The notes beneath the pieces were generated by a model that was not told the DNA's origin, searched no databases, and saw nothing but the letters and a program-made list of their open reading frames with translations. From NCBI RefSeq assembly GCF_050908995.1, contig NC_135119.1:17918001-17982000 (forward strand): 64,000 nucleotides of DNA, in the 5' to 3' direction. Of this stretch, positions 38,601 through 50,600 are shown one piece after another; within the stretch, counting starts at the first letter, position 1, and every line of letters starts with the position of its first letter. The position numbers and the translations under genes are program-made. This DNA is from Andrena cerasifolii. Taxonomy: Eukaryota; Arthropoda; Insecta; Hymenoptera; Andrenidae.

Positions 38601-41600
38601 TGATTTAGATTGGTTGTTTCTGATAGAGACGAAGGTAACTCAATAAAAATCAACCGATCCGAAGTCATTTTCTGGCACCACAGCGTCGGTGCGAGATACC
38701 AAATTCGCTATCAATGCCATGACGGTAGGTAAATGTCACGATTTACAGTCATGTGCAGACGGATGACTTATCTACATGGTTGAGACAGTATCGGAAGAAC
38801 AAGTGAGCATCGAAACTGTATTCGATAGTTGCTAATAAGAAGGCATGTGTCAATTCGCTTGACCGTGAACTTCCAAGCGGATGTGATAGAGAGTCATTAG
38901 CAATTTTAATCAATTAACGAGTTACACACTTAGTTACCTTGAATATAAATTTCTTAGAGAGCACACATAGTAAAATGGAGTTAGCAAATACTAACAGATT
39001 TATTATTAAAAGTATAAATTTTACTTTTGCCAAACACCGATGATAGGATTCCATCCCTTGAATTATTTGAAGGCGCCACTTACTAAACATAGTATTTATG
39101 CTTTCGTTTTCTGTTAGTCAACTAGTTTTAGCGCAGAGGTTTCTTATTTTCAAAACGATTTGGAGAATGGTCCCCTATATTTGTAGCAACGATGCAACGC
39201 GGATTTTATCTTATCATTTGCAACTATTTGATCCAACATGCACGCGAAGATTTGCCCGTCATCAGGCAGTGATATCAGAAGACGAGGTCAAGGCCCTCGT
39301 AAAGAGTACGGGATACGCCACGAATTATTTGCCTCGTGACTGGAATCACTCGATTCCTGTCTTTTGGCTGGCCAACAATAGTTATATATTCGATTACACA
39401 GACGGCGCCAGGCGAGAGATATTGATTTATCTACAACTTTCTGGAGGAGTAACGCTTTAATTTTTATTTATCGTCTACGACTGGCCTACATCTGCTGGTC
39501 AATAATTTTACATAATGCATCGACTCCTGCGCTAAAGATTACGGTAACTCCTTGGCTATAACATCCAACACAGTACACGAGCCTTGACCACCTGGCGTAG
39601 TTGAAGTTCATTGCAAATAGTAGCACCTCGTTCAGGAACAGTGTGCGAGGATTAATTTTTTATCAGGAGAATGTATGTTGCCGCTGCCTGTGCTATACGA
39701 AATTCAAAATGACAAACACACGGGCAACTGAGTTATTATAATAACGTACACCCGTTAATATAATAAACTCTGACGATACTATTAATAACAAACTTTAAAC
39801 CACGGTATGAAAATAATTCTCACTTAAATTAGAAAAACTTTGGAGCATTGCAGATAATTTAAGAATTCTAGATCACGATTATCATTCGCGTAGGACATGT
39901 AAATTCTATAGAAAAAGCGCGGTGTCTGCGTAATACTCTTTACAGAGTATGCAAAATAAAGGAGGCACATAATTCCTCTTAAACCAAAGACCATAACGAC
40001 CGTGGTAGGCAATCGTACGGTGAAAGTAGCTAATTTAGAAACTGAAGTCCACAAACTTGGAACGCTTTATTCTTTGTTCGATTCGATCCGCAAACTATTT
40101 ACCGTTACAAATTCTTTCGCGTACCTAATTATGAAGAGTTTCATTGCAAATGATAAGCCCGCCCAAAATTGGCGTTAGACCGTGCAATAGCCAGCGTCCA
40201 TGTAGACGATCGATCAATGGTGGAATATTTATTTCTGTTCTCCATCTAGCCAGTGTCGTTGAATTCGATTGGAAAAAGTTTCGCGCGGCACCCTCGTCAG
40301 TGGCTTTGAACGGCCAGCTGACCGTGTCCCGGCTATAGCAATCGATCTTTACCACTATAGTCAGGCAAGCGTATTAAAAAAGAAATTATTTTACCTCGAA
40401 TGTGGAACGATCGCCACTTTCGGCAAACCAGTGGTGCCGCTCGTGTAAATGTACAGCAACTTGTCCCTGTAACCGGGCTCATCCTTCACCACTGGATCCT
40501 CCGTGCTGGCTTCGTCCAGAAGCTTCTTCAGATCGTGCACGCCGCTCTCGCACGTCTCGGAATTATTGCACATTTTGTACTTCACGATGCTCTGAATCGA
40601 GTCCTTGATGTTATCGATGGCTGCGAAAAGATTGGGCAGTTTTTATAAATTCTGTCTCTTCGAATTGCCGAATTTTGCCGAAGTTACTTCTGACAAGACA
40701 GAAAGAAACTTTTTTTAAAAAGCCTCTTTAATGATCCATCTGTAGCGTCATCTATAATGCATATTTCTGTTTTTGAAGCTTATGATGTTAGTAAACGTTG
40801 TGTCAAAGAACAAGTCTCGGCTTCAATTTATTTCTTCGAAATTAATTTAAAAAGAAATGCTTCATTTTCGACAAAAACGACTGCCTAAGGGTACCCTTAG
40901 GCTGGAGGCACACGAGCGTTTTTTTAACGACATCGCGACAATACATTGCAGTGTTCAGATTTGTTTAAGATGAAGCTAGATGTCTTAGTGTCCAAGATTT
41001 TGTTACGTACTTACAACTCAATGAGTTCACCACATATGTAAGTAGTAAGTCACGCAAATTATTTCCTGATTGAGGAAAACAGTTTCGAGAAGAAACTGTG
41101 AAAACTTTTTCGTTACAATCTGCCCCGGTCTCCCCTGCGCACGTGGGTTAAAATTAACGTCGTGTGCCCCCAGCTTTAATCATCGTGAAGCTCAAAAGAA
41201 CGACTAGTCCATCGATACTTAACAACTTTTATCCCATTCTCGTGTAACATTTCAAATGCTTCATACTGCTATAAATTATCTTACAAGTTGGCTTTGAGTA
41301 ATTAAAATGTGGATACTTCGGGCTCATTGATTATTCATCATTTACGTAATTCCTCTACTAAAGTATAGCATTAGCTAACGTAAGCAAAAATATCGACACG
41401 TGAACTCTGAAGAGTCATATCACTGCACGCGTGCCCCTCTTACGTAATTTCCTCAACGAAACTGTTAGAACCTCGTAACTGTTTAAAAAGATTTACCCGA
41501 TTCATTAAAAAAATCTCTCCTTTAGCATCATTTCCCCTGTTTTCGGTATGATTATTAACACCAGTGTTGTCAGTAATGAAGCAAAGGCGAATGATGTGGC

Positions 41601-44600
41601 GAAAATGGGAAAGCAACTTAGCGGAGTCTCAAAATAAGAATTTCTTTGAATTTGAAGAAAGCTGAGGAAAGCTTCATTTTGGTCGCATTCTCTTCCATTA
41701 TCTCGCTCTCAGGGTCCCGCAGCCGTGATTCTTTTGTTTGCATCATACTCACCAGTCGCGTAGTCCGCCGCATAAATGATACTCTTAACTTCAGCGATAC
41801 GCAGGCAATGGATTAAAGACTGGAGTCGTAAATTCGTGTTGATCAGAGCAGTGACGACGCCCAGCTTCCCCAAGCCGAGCCAGATCGCGGCGAATTCTGG
41901 CCTGTTCGGCATCATCAAGGCCACAGCATCCCCCTTAACGTACCCCGCCTTTTGAAAGATGGACGCTATCTTGTTGCTGTATTTATTAATCTGCAAGTTC
42001 CAATTTTTATTAAACACTCATCCAGCCACCACCTTGCTGTTCCGTTTCACCCTAAACGATCTTCATCTACCGTCGCAGGCGCGAAACGTGGTAAAAATAG
42101 GCCCTCTAGAAACATTTGACCCTCTGCTGGGATCAAAGAGGGTGAACGGAACGCGAAGTCAAGGAGAATGAGAGAAAAGGGAAGGGTAGAAATGAAATTT
42201 CTAACGGTGCCATTTTGCGGACGAATCACAGAGAGTTAGAAGAACTCTTAGACGAGGTACTCAGCGGCTGGCACTCAGTGTTCAGGCCACAAGCACTCGG
42301 TAACCACCGCTGAGACACTTGCGCCTCTGACAACGTAATTACACGTTCCCCTCCCTTTGTTCTCACCCTTTGCCATTTTGTAATATTTTAGTCTGGTGTA
42401 TAAAAAAGGTGACGGACATAATCGTGAATGTCTCGGTTGCTATGGTCGGAACAATATCATCTGACTGTTGAGGCCACACCTTAGGGTAGCTTGCCTTTTA
42501 ATCTGTCCTCTAATTGGCTTCTGATGGCCTGTCGTTTCCAAAGTGTCCCTTCTGGTAGTTTGAATGGATGGTAGGTAATTAGGATGGTTTTCTTATCTAA
42601 GCGTTGCCAAATAAAGTCGTTATTTACCAATTAGAAACAAACGCTTCATCATTGAGCGCTTCGCGCATCTATTCATCGTTGATTGTAGTCAGTTTTTATC
42701 TACTAAGAAAGGAAGTCGCGTTGAATTTACCAGTGTGTAAATTGACGTATAATAATTCTGCAGGGTCTGATGGTTAAATAGCATGCCACGAAACGGACAA
42801 ATACATCTAGCAGACGTAAAACCATGGAATAATCCGTGACCCTCCCTGACAAGATAATTATTAGCACTGGGAGCACGGAATGTTCCATAACCAGACAATG
42901 GAGTTTCACATGACAAAGTAATGTGTTGTGACTAAAAGGGAAAGTAGAATGCCATCTCTATCTTAGATACGTACGAGTTTTCTTGAATACCGTTCCCACC
43001 TGATTTTCAAGATAAAAATGGTACTATCCTATTCCTTTTGATAAAAGCTTCCCTAAGGTATACAAGAATTATAGAGTATCAGACTCTGGTTCAAAACGGC
43101 GTTATGAACTTAATAATTATCCTTTGCCCGACTATGTATGGGATTTGTGTTGCGACACTGAAAATATATCGGGGCACTGTTGCATGGTGAGAGACGAGTG
43201 TACTGTTCTTGAGAACACTAAACTGTACTTCTCTATTTAAGCAGCCAAAAGATTGCCAAGTTTGCGCGTTCATTTCTCCATTGGCGTCTTTATGTCATGG
43301 GCATTCTGGGCAGTCGGCAGGAGGCCCATGTTAGTAGGGGCCTCCAAATAAAAAAGGTCAGAGTTTAAGTCCTATTCAGAGGCTCCAGTGCATTGCTTTG
43401 CCCAGGGGCCTACAATGATCTTAAGACGCTTCTGCGTTTCTCGTCTACAGTGGGCGGAGCAAAGAGACGAAAGACAGAGAAGTGGGGATAGCCAGATGGC
43501 GTGGTGGGGATAGCCTGTGTGTGGCCTTGAACAGTCAATTGATTTTGTTCCGACTATACGAAGTAAAACCCATTGATAATCCTATAAGTCCCATTATGGA
43601 TCCCACTATGTGGGTCCATCCGAATATTCGAATCGCTTACAAAGTATTTCCGCAAAATAATTCTATTCGTGCATTTGAAACGTACGTCAGAGTTTGTCCA
43701 AACAGAATCCTCGAAATAGAAACAAGGCTCGTTAGGATATTGATCCACCCTCTTCTTAAAAACCTTCGCCACGGACAAGTTTTTTCTGCGCTGGCTTTTC
43801 ATTTCGAGCTCGGCCCTGATGGTACGATAGAGCAACCTAAAATGCATTCAAGGAAACAATATTATGGTCCAGTGAAGTATTACAAATTCCGTCGATTTCT
43901 TCCCAAGCAAATTTGGTTTTAATTTGTGATATTCTTTTGTACATCGAAGGTTTCTATTTGTTTTCCCGTTACATTTTAGAAGAAAATTTTATTACATGTA
44001 ATTAATGTTGAAATGCAGATGGCTAGATTTAGAGGTTGTTGGTATCGTTGAGTATTTTTACCATAATTACTCTAACTTCTTATTAATACTTTTGTATTAA
44101 TTTGTCTCATTTATTATAACATTTCGGTATACTAAAAGTCCTTAGCCCATCTCTGCACACGGGGCCGGCGACAGGAGGGTTGCAGCGGGTGCGATGCACC
44201 CACCCCCAAGCTGTATAGTGTATAGAGACCCCAGAAAAAGGAAGTAAAGAGAAAATAAAGAAAAAATGACCGAAAATTTTTGTTTCATTGAAATTAATTT
44301 AATTTCGTAAACCGACTTGAATTTCACGCTCTAAGCACAGAACTGGCAATACTGCGGACACACCACAATTGTGGTTGTGGTAACCATACCATGGTACGCG
44401 AGGACTGTCAAAAAAGATATTAGAATATAGTTTTTAATATAATAATCTAATATTATTCATGCATATGACAATAAAAAACTCATTTATTTAAATATGTTAA
44501 TGTGTATTTCTTTTATTTTAGTTTCATTATTATTGTTATTATTATCCTCTTATCGCGAAAAGATGTCATGCATTTTTTACCCTTGAGAAATTGTTTGCGG

Positions 44601-47600
44601 TCCGAAAATATTTCTTGACACACATTCACATATACAATCAGAAGCTATTGCTTTAAAAAAAAAACTATTGTTTATATAACGATCTATTTTATTTTTACAA
44701 AAGATATTGGATGCTACTGCGATAATCCCCTATATTATCTTTACAAGAAAGGCCTTTGCTTTTATATCTATAGCACGATATGTGTATACTGTGTACTATC
44801 TACTGTATACCTACCAACAGAAGCAGGGATCAATAGACAATGACGAATTCATAAAACTTTAACTATTTCTCTACCTCGATGGACACCACTCTAAAATTTT
44901 CCAATAAGAGGAAATAAGCTATAACATGTAAAGCACCCCCATACAAAGTGAAAACAAGTTTTCGTTATATAAACTGTAAAGTAAATATATACAATATGGA
45001 TTTACGCTTGCAATAATTAGTGACAAACCGCAACTGTTCTACCTTCTATCCTTCTCTTATTATTAATATAATAATAAGTAATCTGTATTCGTAAATTTCA
45101 CTAGTTTTCAATAATGATCAACTATTTTTATATTGCCAGAAATGAAACCATGAAAATCAAATGTGTCTCAGAATAGACATCTTCTAAGTGGAATTGCGGA
45201 TTACGCATTTTTGTTTTTTTCTCAAAGTTTGCCCCGTTTGAGATTAATTTTTAACAGTTCCTCGCATAAATTTTACATGTTTGCTTATAGAATAAATTTA
45301 GGTCTGAAAGTCTTGACAATGCACATGTCCTTGTAGACACCTGTCACGCGAATATGATTGAACAGTGCCCGTGTCTATAACGAAGGAGAATTGTCAAAGT
45401 TCTGGCACTGTACTCCAACGATATTTTCTGTTTGCATACTTTCTAATTCAATTATTAATATCTGTTATTTCTGTTTTTAAATTTCATTATTTTGAATTTC
45501 CACTGTTAACAATTTCAGGGATAATGTGGTCGGGTCAAACTGTGCGTGTTAAAGTAAAAATGATAAAATACATCAATCACTTGTCTCGCAGATACTCTAC
45601 AGGAAACGGACCAATGCTGATAAGCCAGTTAATGCACATAATAAAAATTACTCAAGATAAATCTTATTCAACACAATTCTGGAAATAGTGCAGGCTTAAA
45701 TAAATTTTTTATAGCGATTGCGGAGTGAATCTGAAAATTCTTCTTTCACTTTCTGTTTTGTTTTTTAATGCGCACAGTGTGAAAATATGCGTTCAGGATT
45801 TACAGAATAAATTCTAACAGGGATAAGTGTTCGATCCATGTTGACCAAGCATTCTGTATTCAGTTTTATGGGTACTGTAAGCTGTCGCAATCCTGAAGCC
45901 TTTCTTAACGCCCTTATATCACCTTCGAACGAGTAGGTATATTCTTTCGAAAATTGTTCTGCATAGAAATTGCTCGAATCCACAGGCAATCCACAAATTC
46001 ACTTCAGCTCTGTCTCTCAAGCTCCACTGTAATTTAAAGAAAATAAAATGAAGCGAAGCGGGGCTTAAAATATCGATGTAAATTTTGAGTATGATGAAAA
46101 GAAGATAGAGGAACATTTTTGGGAAGACTTTTTGCAACGGAATGAACGGGATGCGGGCGATCGTTAGAATGCAGGATAGAAAAGAAGTTTCTTCCGTCTT
46201 GTTTAGCAAAGATACGTAAACTTATGTGCAGCCTATTAATAACAATTCTCGTAGCGATAGCGGAGTGAACTTTGAATGGAATAATTCTGGGGAATTGCGA
46301 TCCACTACCGCGAAAACGAAGCCGAATGTATGAAATTGTATAACTATCCGTCCTTATCGCATTCCCTTCGATTACTGTAATTGGATTCCTAAGGCTTAGG
46401 AAGCTTTATATTTTCTTCGGGATTTGGAAAAATCTCGTTACGCCGGTTCCTGAATCAAGCATTCTTTTCCAATACAGCAAAGCATTTGACCTATTATAAT
46501 TGTCAGGTCCTATCGAACGCTCATTACCATAGTTAAGTCATCTAATTTATGATACAAAACTCATACAAAAATAACGAGATCTTCAATCGATCTTTGAAAA
46601 TATAGTACAAACGTTTGCGGTATTTATTTTCTTTTACAGGAAACAGTTAATTAGATCCCACCTTCGCTAGCTCAATAATTAACGCCCGAAAATCAGATAA
46701 ATGAATTGTCGTTTCATAAAGCTTCTACTTTTTCTTCGAACTTAAATGAACTTTAGATTAATTTTAAAATCCATTTCTTCCATGCGCAGCTTAATGATAC
46801 GTGAAACATTGTTACAAATTGTGGGATGTAATTTCTATAATTTTTTTTTTTCAAAATAGAACTCCCACACTTTAATTCGTTTCCTATATACGTGTTTTAT
46901 ATGTATTTATACATAAATATCTTTAATGAAAGTACCGTTTACTTCCCCATTGCCTAAAATCAAAATCAGATATTCGTTTAAAAATTGGAGTGTACTTTGG
47001 ATTCGGAGCGCTTCAACTGTGATTGAGTTACTCATAAACGTTTCTCCTTCAGATGACCGTTGTGACATTCTAAGGCGAACTATTTAATATTTTTAATATC
47101 AGTCATGCGCTGATGCGGACATAAACGGTATAGAATATCAAAAACATTTATCAGTAATGATATGCGTCAACAAGGCCGATATAATCGCCAGCAACAAATC
47201 GTGTACAAAGAATGAAATGTGAATAATTTGCGGTATATAATACAAAGAACATTTCTTAGCTATAATGTGTGCCAGTAAAATTGATATTCCTCAGCAATAC
47301 GGTACGAAGGGCTGCATTTAAATAATTCACAGTACATGATAACATGGAAAGCATTTGCCAGTCGCAGCGTGTACGAATAGAATTTATGAATTCATCTTCA
47401 GATTCGCTGGCATAAATATGAAAAGTTTACCTCATCTCGAATAATCTTTCCGCACACACTCATAAATATCGTCTAATTAAGGGGTTACATACGCCTAGAA
47501 TGGTCGAACAGATCGATTTTTCCAATAAAGAATTCGCAGAAGCTACATCAAAGGAAGGTCAATTACGTGACCTCGAAATCGACGATTTTCTAAAAGTTCA

Positions 47601-50600
47601 AAAAACAAAAAAAATATCTCACTTTAACCGGTACCTTAAACTTTAAACGCTATTTTCTCGAAACTATGTTTTTCAACTCGGTGCCAATGATTTGAAAAAC
47701 TGATGAAATTTCTCTAGAAATTTAATAACTATCAATTATTAATATTGGTTCATTTTTTAGTTAATATTAATAATTAATAATTATTACATTTCTAGAGAAA
47801 TTTCATTAGTTTTTCAATGATCAGAAAGAAACTGTGGTTTTAAAAAAACAATCGTTATGATGTGTGAAAGAATTGATTGTGAGAAATAATCGTGCCAAGT
47901 GTCATTCAAATCGGTGCAATAGTTTTTTAAATATCATCGGCACCGGTTTGAAGAATATAGTTTCGAGAAAACAGCGTTTAAAGTTTAAAGTACAGGTTAA
48001 AGCGAGGTAATTTTTTTTACAGAAAATCGTCGATTCCGGGGCCATCGAACTGACCTTCCTTTGATGTTGTAGCATGTGCGAATGCTTTGTTGGAAAAAAT
48101 CGATCTTTTTGACCATTCTAAGTGTATGTAATCCCTTAAGGGGGTAGGTTACCCTAAAAATTTTCGAAAATTGTTTTTCAGGATGTTTGCATATTCCGCT
48201 AGCTGCATCTTTTCTACGTATTTTAAGCGCAACCGGGCCCCGAAATTCTAAAAAATGAAGGAATTACAGTAAAAATTGCACGTGCCTGCACATGAGATCG
48301 GATAACGATGTCCAACTTTAAACGCGAATTCCCAGAAACTACATTTTCCAAAACGGTGAACATAAAATCTCGAAAACCGCTCGAACGATTTGAATGAAAA
48401 TTTACAGGGAGTTGCGGAAAATTATTCCCCTCCATGTATTGGGAGCATATTTTCAATATAAATTCTTAAAAAAAAAAAGATAAAAAATATTTTTCCAACA
48501 AAAAAGGAAAAAATCAGAAACATAACATAAAAATTGTATTAATTTGTTTAACAAAATTTTGCTTCCTGCACAAGATGGATACTGTCTTACAGGTTATAAA
48601 AATGCCTTTACTTTGTGTTTTAAGCAATTCACCTGTCCGGAATCGTGTTCACCATCAAACGATGCATCGCGTACACGCTCTCACATTTATATTTATAACT
48701 TTTTTTCCTATAAATATATTTAAAACTTTCTTTTTGCGCATTAAAGTCAACGAAATGACGATTAAAAATTAAAGCAAAAATTATCTCAGTATTCATTTAT
48801 TACTTCAGAATATGCGTTTGAAGGAGGGCCTAATTTTGGGCTGTTGAGGTCTGGGTTAGGGGGTAACCTACCCCCTTAATACACGTCAGGCCTTGACTGC
48901 AACAAAATCGGTTTCTTGTATCTAGGCCCGGCTAGAGCCTTTGTGCGCCCTAGACGAGCTTGCCCAATTACTTCGCCTCTCTGATGCCCTCAGCTCTAAT
49001 TTTTATTCGTAGCTTAATAAATTTATAGTGAAACTTGTAATATTTACTTCAAGAAATGCCAACAATGGCAAGACCATTTTGCGCCCCTCGTGAACTTTGG
49101 ACGAGCCAGGCCTGCTTGTATCAGGCGGACATCTTTCCGTCCCAATATTATGCAAGTAGTTTTCCATTGAAAATAATGCGTGCAATTGAACCACCTACGT
49201 TCTATTGTCTTTCCATGCGCATTACTTTTGCGATATTCGTCGACGCAAACGCATTTCTGTCTGGAGGAGGCGGTTCTTTTGTTTAACGGTTCCTGTGGCC
49301 AACATGTGCAACCTTGCGCGGGTCAGTGACCGAGCATAATTCAAGAAAACGCCTGCTGGATATATGTCCTTGTAGACGCAAGCGAGGTGCACGGAAAGTT
49401 GGAATTAAAGAGACAGAAAAAAGCCCACCGGCGCGCGTATTATCAGTTTTATATTAACTCGAGGCACGATAACGCTGATAGAACGAGCTGCATGTGAAAG
49501 TTGTACTAATCGGGTCAGGCGGATGGCAGCTCGCGTTTTCCACGTTCTACGGTGGATCTGTTGCAGGGATATTTTCTCTGGGTACCTAAAGTGATGGTCA
49601 AAACAGAGATTAAAGCTCATATTTTTACATATTCGCGTAACAAGCTTAACCCTTCGTTGACACTTTGGGTGTGAGCCACCCATAAGCTGATTTTCACGCT
49701 CCGCACCTTCTATATGCAAGTTAAATACCTTTTTTCAAAAGCTAATTTGCAAATATTTTTTTTCTTCAAAGTATTATATCTGAACAAGAACTCTGTAGAT
49801 TTTTAGCTTCTAATATTGAAATTTGTAAAAGTTACAATTTTTTGAAGATTTTCTTCGTCTTTTCTCGACATATGGTAATCTAGAATTTTTGTGTAAAAAC
49901 TCTGATAAAATTTCAATAAATAAATTAGTGCAATACATTCTAGAGACCTTGAAATTGGCACGTGATTTTTTTCATAGAAATTGTATTCTTTAGATAAGAA
50001 TGGCAGTCGTTTAAAAATTGCTCTGGGTGTGAGCCACCCACGTATTTCAAAGTTGATCGAAAAAAGACGTGTGTCAACGAAGGGTTAATACTAGGCTCTA
50101 CGTGTTAGCTTGGTGCCACTGGTCTATTCTAGAGAACCCCCCAATCCATGGGTTATAAATATTTAGGTGTACATTCTTTCTAACAGGAACTATACTGTAT
50201 CTATCTCACAGTTTAAACTTTCTTCTGCAATTGGAGAAATTGAAGAAAATCGGTGCTTGTAAATATTGTAGATTTTGCGAAGCGTTGATATTGTGGAACG
50301 TGAAACGTTCAACCGAAGATGGTAGTAATGAGTCGCTGCAAAGAAAAAGATTTGTGATAATGAAAATGGAGAATGACGACTATTTTTATTCGACTGATTG
50401 GGGAATTATTTTAACTTTTCATAAAAATAACCCACCATAGATTCCTTCGAAGCTGTATTTTCGATGGTACACTACGATTTTTCTAAAATTTAGTACAACT
50501 GTTCCCTGGTCCAACTTGAAAACTTTGCTCATTTTTAATTTCCTACATGAAGCAACTTTTTGAATATTCACAGATCGAATACTCGACATACTACCTACTT

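Noticed and set aside
40125..40355. Minus-strand frame next to FATP exon 4
   Set aside because: It lies past the exon 4 donor (40,394) and does not resemble any part of FATP; exon 5 follows in phase at 35,892.
43482..43922. 146-codon plus-strand frame
   Set aside because: It is the complement of FATP exon 2 (43,836-43,686) and its flanks; the minus-strand exon has splice sites and family match.
44150..44220. GGGCCGGCGACAGGAGGGTTGC region as a hAT-type end
   Set aside because: It resembles ends seen in insect repeats, but no partner end or duplication could be located.
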